The notes below the pieces were generated by a model. It saw only the letters and a list, made by a program, of their open reading frames with translations. It searched no databases and was not told the origin of the DNA. From positions 1,816,001 to 1,880,000 of the forward strand of contig NZ_CP040244.1 in assembly GCF_005517195.1 (NCBI RefSeq): a stretch of 64,000 bases of DNA, in the 5' to 3' direction. The position numbers were made by a program, and so were the translations under genes. Positions within the stretch are counted from its first letter, which is position 1. Each line of letters starts with the position of its first letter. This DNA is from Streptomyces vilmorinianum (GTDB lineage Bacteria > Actinomycetota > Actinomycetes > Streptomycetales > Streptomycetaceae). Shown here one piece after another: positions 14,479 to 22,840 of the stretch.

Positions 14479-14811
14479 ATGCCGCAGATCACCGTGGACT
14501 ACTCCGCGCCCCTCGACCGGCGCGGCTTCGCGCTCGCGCTGCACCCGATCGTCGTGGAGACGGTCGACACGCGGCTTGACGCCTGCAAGACCCGCTTCCG
14601 CGAGGTCGAGGAGCTGGTCGTCGCGGACGGTTCCACGCACGACGCCGTCGTCCACGTCGAGATCGCCCTGCTGCCCGGCCGTACGGACGAGGTCAAGGCG
14701 CGGCTCTCCGAGGCCGTGCTCGACCTGCTTCCGCACCACCTCAAGGAGAAGGAGGGCGTACGGCTCTCCGCCGAGGTGCGCGACCTGGAGCCGTCCTACC
14801 GCAAGGTCTGA
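14479..14811 (+). CDS. 5-carboxymethyl-2-hydroxymuconate delta-isomerase-like protein (tautomerase superfamily)
   Basis: This 110-aa protein starts MPQITVDYSAPLDRRGF; loss of Met would expose Pro-1, the catalytic base of the tautomerase/CHMI superfamily. The pattern (LHPIVVETVD, HVEIALLPGRTDEVKARLSEAVLDLL) matches CHMI-type trimers of about 110-125 aa. The start is ATG 14479 with AGGAG at 14466-14470; the upstream in-frame GTG sits on that ribosome site. No homoprotocatechuate pathway genes are adjacent, so the physiological role is unclear. Confidence 0.8.
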   Translation: MPQITVDYSAPLDRRGFALALHPIVVETVDTRLDACKTRFREVEELVVADGSTHDAVVHVEIALLPGRTDEVKARLSEAVLDLLPHHLKEKEGVRLSAEVRDLEPSYRKV

Positions 14812-14825
14812 TCACGAAGGTCTGA

Positions 14826-15539
14826 TCAGGACGGTCGCTGGGCGGGCACGCGCGGCGTGAGGGCCATGAGCCGGCCCACCAGGTCGCCGAACGGCCCGTC
14901 GGCCGGCTCGTCGGCCAGGATCCGGACCAGGATGTCCGCCATCTCCTCGTCGTACGCCGCGCTCACCGCTGACAGGGCCGCGAAGTCGTGCACGAGCTGC
15001 AACTCCAGCTCCGCGCGCGGCACGCGGCGCCCGTCCAGCCAGATCAGCGCCGTCGACTCGGCGAGCGACACCCAGGAACGGACGACCAGTTCGAGCCGGG
15101 CGGAGGGGGTCTCCACCTCCAGGTGGGCCAGGATCTGCTCGTACGCGGCCTGCCGCACCTCGTCGATCATCGCGTTGGTGGTGGACGAACCCACCGCCGG
15201 CCCGCCGCGCATCAGCGCCGCGAAACCCGGCCCGTGATCGTCCACGAAGTCGAAGAACCGGCCCATCACCCGAAGCAGCCGCGCGCCCAGCGGGCCCTGC
15301 GGCGGCTCCAGGAAGCGGGCGGCCAGCTCGTCGGCCGCCCGGCGCAGCGCCGCCTCGTACAGGCTCTGCTTGCCGGGGAAGTAGTGGTAGACCAGCGGCC
15401 GCGAGATCCCCGCGGCCGCGGCGATCTCGTCGATGGAGACCTCGTCGGGAGAGCGGTGGCTGAACAGCTCGAGAGCCACTCCGATCAGCTGCTGCTTGCG
15501 CTCCTCGACGCCCATCCTGCGGCGCACCCCGGTCGTCAT
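14826..15539 (-). CDS. TetR-family transcriptional regulator
   Basis: This 237-aa repressor has an N-terminal helix-turn-helix (ELFSHRSPDEVSIDEIAAAAGISRPLVYHYFPGKQSLYEAAL split over residues about 25-65) and a ligand-binding helical domain. A small membrane protein gene starts divergently 38 bp away and is a plausible target. Stop codons separate it by 14 bp from the convergent isomerase gene. Confidence 0.9.
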   Translation of the reverse strand: MTTGVRRRMGVEERKQQLIGVALELFSHRSPDEVSIDEIAAAAGISRPLVYHYFPGKQSLYEAALRRAADELAARFLEPPQGPLGARLLRVMGRFFDFVDDHGPGFAALMRGGPAVGSSTTNAMIDEVRQAAYEQILAHLEVETPSARLELVVRSWVSLAESTALIWLDGRRVPRAELELQLVHDFAALSAVSAAYDEEMADILVRILADEPADGPFGDLVGRLMALTPRVPAQRPS

Positions 15540-15577
15540 GCGAACAGCCTAACCGCCGTCCGTTACGCTCCCACGAC

Positions 15578-15844
15578 ATGAGCACCTCCGGTTTGAGCCC
15601 GAAGCAGGCCCGCCAACTGCGGATCGCGGCAGCGTCCGTCCTGCTGGTCGCCATGGCGGCGGTCCTGGTGATCCGGCTCGCGAGCCGTACGTCCGTGCTG
15701 GTCGTCGGCGTGTACGGGCTGGCCATGATCCTCTGCGGCGTCGTGATCGAGCTCTCCCGCAACGGCCGTACCCGCCTGGGCACCTGGCTCCTGGTGGGCG
15801 GTCTCGCCGCCGCCCTCGCCTTCGACTGGCTGATCCTTCCGTAA
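15578..15844 (+). CDS. Small membrane protein
   Basis: This 88-aa protein has about three hydrophobic segments (ASVLLVAMAAVLVIRL; VLVVGVYGLAMILCGVVI; WLLVGGLAAALAFDWLIL). It starts at ATG 15578, divergent from the TetR gene across a 38-bp gap. I do not recognise a characterised family. Context suggests it may be controlled by that TetR protein. Confidence 0.7.
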   Translation: MSTSGLSPKQARQLRIAAASVLLVAMAAVLVIRLASRTSVLVVGVYGLAMILCGVVIELSRNGRTRLGTWLLVGGLAAALAFDWLILP

Positions 15845-15932
15845 GGGCTTCCAGGTCGCCGTGCGGAGCGAGTGCCCCAGGGGCGAGCAGCCGTGGAATG
15901 GGGGTCCTCGACATGCCCTTCGCCGCTCGGTC

Positions 15933-16994
15933 CTAGAGGTCCAGGACCAGCCGCTCTCCCGCGCATCGCGAGACGCAGATCAGCATCGAGTCGCCGCGTT
16001 CCGCGTCCGTGAGCAGCTCGTCCCGGTGGTCGATCTCGCCCTCCAGGACCCGCTGTTGGCAGGTCCCGCAGAAGCCTTGCTCGCAGGAGTACGAGACACC
16101 GGGCACCTCGGCACGGACCGCGGCGAGCACCGATTCGTCCGCCGCCACCGTCACCGTACGGCCGGAGCGGCGCAGTTCGACCTCGAAGGCGCCGCCACCG
16201 GCCGGGGCGGCGGGGGAGAAGCGCTCCAGATGCGGAGTGCGGCCCTCGGGCATCGCGGCGGTCACGGCGTCCATCAGCCCGTCGGGCCCGCAGCAGTAGA
16301 CGGCGGTGTCGGCCGGCAGCTCCGCGAGGAAGCCGAGCTCCGGAAGCCCGGACTCGTCCTCGGTGACGACGCTCGCGCGGTCGCCCGCGAGCTTCCCGAT
16401 CCCGTCGAGGTACGGCATGGTCGCGCGGCTGCGCCCGCAGTACAGCAGCCGCCAGTCGGCGCCGGCCGCCTCCGCCGCGCGCAGCATCGGCAGCACGGGG
16501 GTGATGCCGATGCCGCCGGCGACGAAGACGTAGGCGGGGGCGTCGACGAGGGGGAAGCGGTTGCGCGGCCCGCGGATCTCGATCTCCGTGCCCTCGTGGA
16601 GCTGTTCGTGCACCTCGCGCGAGCCGCCCCGGCCGCCCTGCTCCCGCTCGATCAGCCGGGTCGCCACCGTGTACGTGTCGGTGTCGGCCGGATCCCCGCA
16701 CAGGGAGTACTGGCGCACCAGACCGGACGGCAGCACCAGGTCGACATGGGCGCCGGGCTGCCAGGCGGGCAGGCCCGTCCCTTCGAGCCGTAGCTGGATC
16801 ACGCCCTCGGCGGGCTCGGTGCGCCCGGTGACGAGGACCCTCCGGGTCACGGTGGCGAGCCGGCCGCGGCCCGATACCGGCTCGTCGAGGGCGGGCATGG
16901 GCCACAGCGGGGCGGCGGTGATCCGGCGGCGCATGGCGCGCTTGGCGAGGACCGCGGCCCCGGCGACCAGGACGACGGTACGCAGACGGGGCAT
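15933..16994 (-). CDS. Ferredoxin reductase-type oxidoreductase with C-terminal 2Fe-2S domain
   Basis: This is a 353-aa flavin reductase of the PDR/vanillate-demethylase-reductase type. An N-terminal hydrophobic stretch (RTVVLVAGAAVLAKRAM) is followed by an FAD-binding barrel, an NAD domain (FVAGGIGITPVLPMLRAA) and a plant-type 2Fe-2S domain with CEQGFCGTC and a later Cys in LICVSRC. It would pass electrons from NADH to an oxygenase or membrane hydroxylase. The upstream metal-hydrolase-like gene ends two bases before its ATG, so the two are an operon and the upstream protein is a plausible partner. Confidence 0.88.
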   Translation of the reverse strand: MPRLRTVVLVAGAAVLAKRAMRRRITAAPLWPMPALDEPVSGRGRLATVTRRVLVTGRTEPAEGVIQLRLEGTGLPAWQPGAHVDLVLPSGLVRQYSLCGDPADTDTYTVATRLIEREQGGRGGSREVHEQLHEGTEIEIRGPRNRFPLVDAPAYVFVAGGIGITPVLPMLRAAEAAGADWRLLYCGRSRATMPYLDGIGKLAGDRASVVTEDESGLPELGFLAELPADTAVYCCGPDGLMDAVTAAMPEGRTPHLERFSPAAPAGGGAFEVELRRSGRTVTVAADESVLAAVRAEVPGVSYSCEQGFCGTCQQRVLEGEIDHRDELLTDAERGDSMLICVSRCAGERLVLDL

Positions 16995-16996
16995 GG

Positions 16997-17881
16997 TCAG
17001 CGACCTCCGTTGGCGCCGGGGGAGTCGGCCAGATACGCGACAGCCTGGGCGGTGTTCCCCTCCTGGGAGGGGTGGTAGGCGCGGCTGAGGTAGCGGGGGA
17101 TGGCGCGCAGCAGGTCGGGCGTGGACGGCAGGACGCCCTCGCGGCCCTTGCGGACGAGCTGCCCGACCGAGGCCTTGCCGTCGATGAGGGTGGGGTCGTT
17201 CTCCATGAAGAAGCGGGTGCCGCGCTGCCAGAGGAAGACCAGCGCGGTGAAGGCGGTGGCCCAGGTGCGGGCGCGCCGCCGGTAACCGCCGTCGAGGTGC
17301 ATGAACAGCTCGAAGGCGACGGAGCGGTGCTCCACCTCCTCCGCGCCGTGCCAGCGCAGCAGGTCCAGCATCGTCGGGTCGGCGCCCCTGCGGTCGAGCT
17401 CCTCGGCGTTGAGGACCCAGTTGCCGAGGAAGGCGGTGTAGTGCTCGATGGCGGCGATGAGCGCGACCCGCTCCATCAGCCACCAGCGGCGCGGCCTGCC
17501 GGGCGGCAGGGTCCGGTCGCCGAGCAGCTTCTCGAAGAACCAGTCGACCTGCGCGGTGTACGGAGTGGGATCGAGGCCGAGCTTCTTGAGGTGCGGGAGC
17601 ACGTCGTCGTGCGCCTGGGAGTGGACGGCCTCCTGGCCGATGAAGCCGATGACGTCCGCACGCAGCCGGTCGTCGGTGATGAACGGGAGCACCTGCTTGT
17701 AGACGTGGACGAACCAGCGTTCGCCTGCCGGGAGCAGCAGGTGCAGCACATTGATGGTGTGAGTGGTGAACGGGTCGCCGGGAACCCAGTGGAGCGGGGT
17801 CTTCTCCCAGTCGAAGGAGACCTTGCGGGCCTTGAGTTCGATGTGCTCCGACGCCACCGGTGCAGGCTGCGTATTAGACAT
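16997..17881 (-). CDS. Putative metal-dependent hydrolase (PF10118-like)
   Basis: This 294-aa protein resembles the bacterial metal-dependent hydrolase family. It carries helix-borne E/H clusters that look like a di-metal site: FIGQEAVHSQAHD, ERVALIAAIEHYT and WHGAEEVEHRSVAFE. The ferritin-like ExxH spacing fits a diiron oxygenase-type fold, which would suit electron supply from the ferredoxin reductase encoded 2 bp downstream. The start is ATG 17881. The substrate cannot be read from the sequence. Confidence 0.75.
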   Translation of the reverse strand: MSNTQPAPVASEHIELKARKVSFDWEKTPLHWVPGDPFTTHTINVLHLLLPAGERWFVHVYKQVLPFITDDRLRADVIGFIGQEAVHSQAHDDVLPHLKKLGLDPTPYTAQVDWFFEKLLGDRTLPPGRPRRWWLMERVALIAAIEHYTAFLGNWVLNAEELDRRGADPTMLDLLRWHGAEEVEHRSVAFELFMHLDGGYRRRARTWATAFTALVFLWQRGTRFFMENDPTLIDGKASVGQLVRKGREGVLPSTPDLLRAIPRYLSRAYHPSQEGNTAQAVAYLADSPGANGGR

Positions 17882-17938
17882 GGCGTCAATGTACTGAGGA
17901 GTAAGCAGTTGGCAACAGACTCGTGCACACGGTTTCTC

Positions 17939-17978
17939 ACGGCGTCCACGCCGTCCACGCCGTCCACGGCGTCCACGG
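17939..17978. repeat. Short tandem repeat (GTCCACGCC-type, 9-bp unit)
   Basis: Four to five near-perfect copies of a 9-bp unit (GTCCACGCC/GTCCACGGC) lie in the 109-bp gap between two minus-strand genes. The units are mutually partly self-complementary and could fold. A role as terminator or simple slippage product cannot be distinguished. Confidence 0.6.
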
Positions 17979-17990
17979 CACCTGCGGCGG

Positions 17991-19928
17991 CTAGCGCAGC
18001 GCGCCCACCCTCGTCCCGTTCTCCAGCGTGCCGTGGAGGTCCGCCCGGGCACCCGCCTTCGCCTTCACCGCGAGCAGACGTCCCTCCGCCTCGCCCTCCA
18101 CCCCGCCCGTGGTGCGCAGGGACGCGAACTCCTCGCTGCCGGCGGCCAGGACGTACCACTGGCCGCCCTTCGCCTGCCAGAGCACCCCGGCGAGGACCCG
18201 CGGCTCGCGCACCCCGCACGCCGGGGACTCCTCGGCCTTCGCCACGACGGCCGCGGCCGCCCCCGCCCCAGCCCCCGGCGCCGGGACCTGGAACTGGGCG
18301 AGCACCCGGCTGCCCGTGCCCCGCCAGGTCTCCGCCCGCGTGCACAGCCAGGCCGCCCGGCCCCCGCCCTCAGGCAGCCGCTGCTCGGCGAACGCCCAGG
18401 CGTTCACCGACCGCACCCCGTGCGAGCGGACCGTCGCCAACTGGCAGGCCGTCCGCGCCCACACCGCCCGCGCCGCCGCCCCCGTCGCGTCCACCGCGGC
18501 CGCGGTCGGCGTCGGAGGCCCCGAGGTCAGCCGGGCCGGCGTCAGCTCGCCCAGATCGGTCAGCAGCCGGACCCCCGTCTCGTCCCGCACCTGGAGCGTG
18601 TTCCACACCGTGCAGCCCCGCGCCTGCGCCGGGCTGAGCATCGCACTCGTCACCCCGTCCGCGTCCCGCGCCAGCACCCAGGGCTCCTTGGCCGGCGCCA
18701 ACAGGTCCCGTACCGCCGTCTCCCGTACCCAAGGGGCCGTCAGATAGCGGACGTTGGCCGTGGTGCGCGAGAGGACCAGCGCCGCCGAGCCGACCGCGTC
18801 CGCCCCGTCCGTCCGGGCGAAGTCCAGGGCCGCCCCGCTCGCCGCCCCCGCCGGCTCCGCGTACCGCACCGCCCGCAGCCCGTCGTGGAACAGCACCACC
18901 CGCCAGCCGTCGATCTCCCCCGCGTACAGCAGCTGCGGCGATCCCATCGGCGGCCCGACCGGCGTCCCGGGCGTCGCCGAGGCCTGCACCGAACCGCCGG
19001 GCCGCGCCCACACCGCGAGCGCCCGCCGCAGCAGCTCCCGGTCCTGCGCCAGACCGCCCCGCGTCGGCCACACCGAGAAGTCCGTACGCGCCGAGCGCTG
19101 CCAGAGGCCCGCCGGGACCCGCCGCAGCTTCCCCGGATCGAGCGCCGCCTCGGCCGCCGGATTGCGCGCGTACGAGGGCGCCGCAGCACCGTTTCGCCCC
19201 CAGCCGTCCCCGGGCAGCCCGAGCAGCGTCCCGCACACCACCACGGCCGCCGCCGCCGCGAGCGCGGCCTTGCCGTGCTGACGGCGGCGCATCAGATCCG
19301 TCGGCCGGGCCTGGAGCGAGCACGGGTCGAACTCGGGCGAGTCGAGCAGGGCGTAGAGCGCCTCCACCCCGTCCGCCTCCGCGAGGGCCCCCTCCGCCTC
19401 CGCCTCCGGCACCCCCGCCGCCACGAGCACCCGCAGCACCTCCGGGTCCCCCTGCCGCTCCAGGCCCCGCAGCACGTACGCCGCGCGCGCCGGCCCGGAC
19501 AGGGCGGAGAGCCGCTGGTCCAGGGCCAGTTCGTCGGCGCCGCCCGCGCGCGGGAAGACCCGCAGCCCCCACACCTGCGGCAGCAGCGGCGGGAACTGCG
19601 CCCGCCGCGGCAGCGCCCGGCGCCTCAGCGGCAGACCCGCGATCAGCGCCTGCCGCAGGACCACGCCTCGTACGTACGCATAGCCCGGGTCGACGGCGTC
19701 CTCGGAGCGGCGCGAGCCCGGGAGGCCCGCGGCGGACGTCCGGCGCCGCGGCAGCGAGCGCTGGACCAGCGCGTGCGCCGTCAGCACCCGCCGGTTGCGC
19801 CCCAGCGAGGGCGGCAGGACGAGATACGCGATCCGGACCAGCCGCGGATAGTGCTCGACGAGCGCGGCCTCGGCCTGCTCGACATCGACGGGGCCGAGGG
19901 GGGAGGGGGCGAGATCCTGGGTGCTCAC
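17991..19928 (-). CDS. Large membrane-anchored protein with sigma-factor-like N-terminus
   Basis: This 645-aa protein is of unknown function. Residues about 20-200 resemble a degenerate ECF sigma factor: ALVEHYPRLVRIAYLVLPP like region 2, and LSALSGPARAAYVLRGL followed by VAAGVPEAEAEGALAEAD like region 4. A single membrane helix (KAALAAAAAVVVCGTLLGL) lies near residues 215-235. The remaining 400 aa are predicted extracytoplasmic and have no motif I recognise. The gene stands alone. A membrane-tethered pseudo-sigma sensor is an inference; the protein could equally be structural. Confidence 0.6.
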   Translation of the reverse strand: MSTQDLAPSPLGPVDVEQAEAALVEHYPRLVRIAYLVLPPSLGRNRRVLTAHALVQRSLPRRRTSAAGLPGSRRSEDAVDPGYAYVRGVVLRQALIAGLPLRRRALPRRAQFPPLLPQVWGLRVFPRAGGADELALDQRLSALSGPARAAYVLRGLERQGDPEVLRVLVAAGVPEAEAEGALAEADGVEALYALLDSPEFDPCSLQARPTDLMRRRQHGKAALAAAAAVVVCGTLLGLPGDGWGRNGAAAPSYARNPAAEAALDPGKLRRVPAGLWQRSARTDFSVWPTRGGLAQDRELLRRALAVWARPGGSVQASATPGTPVGPPMGSPQLLYAGEIDGWRVVLFHDGLRAVRYAEPAGAASGAALDFARTDGADAVGSAALVLSRTTANVRYLTAPWVRETAVRDLLAPAKEPWVLARDADGVTSAMLSPAQARGCTVWNTLQVRDETGVRLLTDLGELTPARLTSGPPTPTAAAVDATGAAARAVWARTACQLATVRSHGVRSVNAWAFAEQRLPEGGGRAAWLCTRAETWRGTGSRVLAQFQVPAPGAGAGAAAAVVAKAEESPACGVREPRVLAGVLWQAKGGQWYVLAAGSEEFASLRTTGGVEGEAEGRLLAVKAKAGARADLHGTLENGTRVGALR

Positions 19929-20010
19929 ATTCAGCAGAACGAGCGAATCATCCGATGGTCACCCCGGGCGCGGCCCGCTCCGGCGGCCCTCGCGCGTCAG
20001 GCCTCGCGCG

Positions 20011-20811
20011 TCAGGCCTCGTACACCGTGAGCCGCTCCCGGATCACGTCCGTCACCTCGTCGGGGACCCCCAGCCCCTCCCGTACGTACTTCTCCATCGA
20101 ACCGTGCCGCACCGTCACCTCGTCGAGCGCCGCGGTCAGATACTCCGGTACGACCCCGATCAGCGCGAGCGCCAGCTCCGGATCGCCGCCCTGCGCCGTG
20201 AACCCCTCGATCATCGGCGCGAAGGCCTGCCGCACCGCCCCGTTGACCGACAGGAACTCCGTCATGATCGTCTCGTCGTCCGCGCCCAGCAGCGACAGCA
20301 CGATCGTCGCCGCCCAGCCCGTGCGGTCCTTCCCCGCCGTGCAGTGGAAGAGCAGCGGGCCCGTGCGCGGATCGCCCAGCTCGGTGAGGAAGGCCCGGTA
20401 GGCGAGGCGGGCGGAATCGGTCGACACGAAGGCCCGGTAGGTCCGGGCGAAGACCTCGTGCGCCCGGCCCCCGCCGAGCACCTGCTCGGCCAGCACCGGG
20501 TTGGCGAGCAGGGCCTTCAGCCGGGCGGCCGGCGGCAGGCCGCTGTTGGCCAGATAGTCGGCGAGCACGTCCGCGACGAGCAGCCGCCCGCCGGGCGGGA
20601 GGTGGTCGGGCCGCTCTGCGCGCTCGCTCTCGGTGCGGAAGTCGACGACGGTACGGATGCCGAGCGCGGACACCACGGGGTCGGCGGGATCGAGGCGGTC
20701 GAGCTGGGCCGAGCGGAAGAGCCGGCCCGAACGGACACTGCGCCCCTCGCCGAGGGGCAGGGTGCCGAGATCACGGAGGTTGGCGACGGTGGCGGCGGGG
20801 ATGGCGGGCAT
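20011..20811 (-). CDS. Tyrosine/serine protein phosphatase (DSP-like)
   Basis: This 266-aa phosphatase has the Cys-Arg P-loop HCTAGKDRTG near residue 155 and the upstream motif RTVVDFRTESER. This matches the bacterial tyrosine-protein phosphatase family that acts on phosphoproteins or phosphoinositides. Start ATG 20811 is preceded by GGAGGAG about 8 nt upstream. A perfect 12-bp palindrome lies just upstream, at 20831-20842. The likely location is the cytoplasm, as no signal peptide is seen. Confidence 0.87.
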   Translation of the reverse strand: MPAIPAATVANLRDLGTLPLGEGRSVRSGRLFRSAQLDRLDPADPVVSALGIRTVVDFRTESERAERPDHLPPGGRLLVADVLADYLANSGLPPAARLKALLANPVLAEQVLGGGRAHEVFARTYRAFVSTDSARLAYRAFLTELGDPRTGPLLFHCTAGKDRTGWAATIVLSLLGADDETIMTEFLSVNGAVRQAFAPMIEGFTAQGGDPELALALIGVVPEYLTAALDEVTVRHGSMEKYVREGLGVPDEVTDVIRERLTVYEA

Positions 20812-20830
20812 GGCGTCGACTCCTCCATAT

Positions 20831-20842
20831 CGATACGTATCG
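20831..20842. promoter_or_regulatory. Perfect palindrome in the divergent phosphatase/lipoprotein promoter
   Basis: CGATACGTATCG is perfectly self-complementary and lies about 20 bp upstream of the phosphatase start and 63 bp before the divergent lipoprotein. It could be an operator. No regulator gene is adjacent. Confidence 0.4.
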
Positions 20843-20904
20843 CCCAAACCGTAACCGATCGGATTCCGGTACCACCGGCGCGACCGGGCGGGCAGGATGG
20901 GCGG

Positions 20905-21354
20905 ATGCTGATGCGTACGCGACGAACGGCGGCGGTGGCGGTTCTCCTGGTGCTGACGGGGTGCGCGTCGGCGCCCGAGGAGGCGACCGGCACGCTGGAG
21001 CAGATCGCGGAGCGCGCAGGCTGCGCCCCCGACCTCCAGACGGACGCGGCCGAGCTGCGCCAGGCGAAGTGCGCGACGGGCGACGGGACGTACGTCCTGA
21101 CCACTTTCGCGACCGACCGCGGGCAGCGTGAATGGCTCAACCAGGCCAAGGACTACGGCGGTTCGTATCTCGTCGGCCGCAAGTGGACCGTGTCCGCCGA
21201 CGCGGGGACGGTGAAGCAGGTACGCGAACGGCTCGGCGGTCAGATAGAGACCACCGAGCCGCACGGGTCGCATCCCTCGGGACAGACCGACGAGGGACAT
21301 GGTGAGGGGCACACCGCGGGACACACCGCGGGACACACCGCGGGACAGCACTAG
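20905..21354 (+). CDS. Putative small lipoprotein with His-rich C-terminus
   Basis: This 149-aa protein has a signal peptide and lipobox LTGC (RTAAVAVLLVLTGCASAP). A globular part has two further Cys residues. The tail carries GHTAGHTAGHTAGQH plus earlier His, suggesting metal binding. It is divergent from the phosphatase gene and its stop overlaps the convergent DUF1996 gene by four bases. No family is recognised with certainty. Confidence 0.7.
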   Translation: MLMRTRRTAAVAVLLVLTGCASAPEEATGTLEQIAERAGCAPDLQTDAAELRQAKCATGDGTYVLTTFATDRGQREWLNQAKDYGGSYLVGRKWTVSADAGTVKQVRERLGGQIETTEPHGSHPSGQTDEGHGEGHTAGHTAGHTAGQH

Positions 21355-22787
21355 GTGCAGCGGCGCCCCTCGTTGATGCAGCTCACCATCCGGCGCATCA
21401 GCCGCTCGTCGAAGACGTTGATGAAATCGCCGTGGTCGGTGATCGGCTTGTGCAGCTGCTCCGGGAACGAGTCCACGGCGAAACCGGGGCCCGGAGGCAT
21501 GTCGTAGACGATCCGCTGCACGAGCTGCGGAATGGCACGGAAGCCGTTTCCGCACCGCCCGTTGACCGGGTCGGCGAAGGCCACATGGGTGCGATGGTTG
21601 GCACTGTCGGTGTTCTGGCCGTCCCAGCAGCTCTGGAACCGGAACGTCCGCACCACCTTGCTGCCCTCGGGACAGATCGGGTACTTGTCCTTCAGCTGAC
21701 GGTCCTCGAAGCCGGTGCAGGACCACGAGGCGTTGGCGTTGGCGTCGCCGTTGGTGAACGCCTTGGCGTCACCGGTGATGATCCGCAGGAAGCGCGGCAT
21801 CGCGGTGACCTTGGAGACGGGATTGCCGACGAAGTTCAGCGTGACCTGCGCGGGTGTCTGGATCTCGCCGACGTTCTTGTCCTTCCCGCCGCCGTCGGCC
21901 CGGGCGTCCTCCTCCGCCTGCCCGTTCTGGAGCCGCAGCACGGGCCAGTAGTAGGTCGACCGGTCGCCCTGGTTACGGCAGCTGGTCCGGCCCCTGGCCA
22001 GGTCGTCGTCCCCGGCGAAGGCGTCGTTGGCCTGGTTCCCGACGTAGTCGTGCATATGGTGGGCGCCGTTGCTCACGCCCGGGGCGACGATGACGTTGTC
22101 CGGATTGAACTTGCCGTTCCGGTTGCGTCCGCAGTCGGTGGTGAAGGTGCCGCGCGAGGCGCCGGAGCGCTGCCGGGGCTTCTTCACGTTCGGCTCCACG
22201 GAGCGGATGTCGACGAAGTCGGAGGCCTCGGGCCCGTTGCCGGCCTGCCCCTGCCCCTGGCCTTGGCCCTCGCCCTGCTCGTCTCCGCCGTCTCCGTCTC
22301 CGTCCCCGTTCCCGCCCTGCGGATCTCCGTCGTCGTCGGCGCGCAGCGTGCAGGGTGCGAGTTTCTCCAGGTCCTTGGGGGCCTCTCCCTCCCGGTCGAT
22401 GAGGGCCACGATCCGCTGCAGGATGACCAGCCGCTCGTTCTCCAACGGAGCGAGGATCTGCTGCTCGGCGAAGGCCGGATCGCTCTCCACCCGCTCCTTG
22501 TTGTCGGCGAAGCGCTGGTACGCGACGGTGATCTGGCTGTCCAGCGTGGCCAGTTCCCGGTCCACCGCACCCCGTACGGACTCCGGAATCTCGGGCAGCT
22601 CGTCGATGACCTCGGGACAGTCGATCGTCGAGACCGCGTTCTGCCGGCCGGGGGGCGGATCGCCCCAGCCCTCACCGGCCGAGGCGTAGACATTGGCGGC
22701 GATCAGGCCGCCCCCGCCCAGAATCAGGGCGACGGAGGCGGCCACCGCTCGTTTCGCGCGTGTCGAACGTTTTCGTGTGCGTCGCAT
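21351..22787 (-). CDS. DUF1996 domain-containing secreted protein
   Basis: This 478-aa protein begins with a basic-then-hydrophobic export signal (KRAVAASVALILGGGGLIAANVYASA). Residues about 40-140 are helical and Glu-rich; an acidic Gly/Asp/Gln low-complexity linker follows (about 150-185). The C-terminal half is DUF1996-like: VIVAPGVSNGAHHMHDYVGN, CRNQGDRSTYYWPVLR, DRQLKDKYPICPEGSKVVR and HVAFADPVNGRCGNGF. The family is common in fungi and actinobacteria and is of unknown activity. Confidence 0.85.
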   Translation of the reverse strand: MRRTRKRSTRAKRAVAASVALILGGGGLIAANVYASAGEGWGDPPPGRQNAVSTIDCPEVIDELPEIPESVRGAVDRELATLDSQITVAYQRFADNKERVESDPAFAEQQILAPLENERLVILQRIVALIDREGEAPKDLEKLAPCTLRADDDGDPQGGNGDGDGDGGDEQGEGQGQGQGQAGNGPEASDFVDIRSVEPNVKKPRQRSGASRGTFTTDCGRNRNGKFNPDNVIVAPGVSNGAHHMHDYVGNQANDAFAGDDDLARGRTSCRNQGDRSTYYWPVLRLQNGQAEEDARADGGGKDKNVGEIQTPAQVTLNFVGNPVSKVTAMPRFLRIITGDAKAFTNGDANANASWSCTGFEDRQLKDKYPICPEGSKVVRTFRFQSCWDGQNTDSANHRTHVAFADPVNGRCGNGFRAIPQLVQRIVYDMPPGPGFAVDSFPEQLHKPITDHGDFINVFDERLMRRMVSCINEGRRCT

Positions 22788-22840
22788 GGGCCTTCATACG
22801 GAAGAAAGGCCCCACGCGTTCAACCGAACCGATGCGTACG

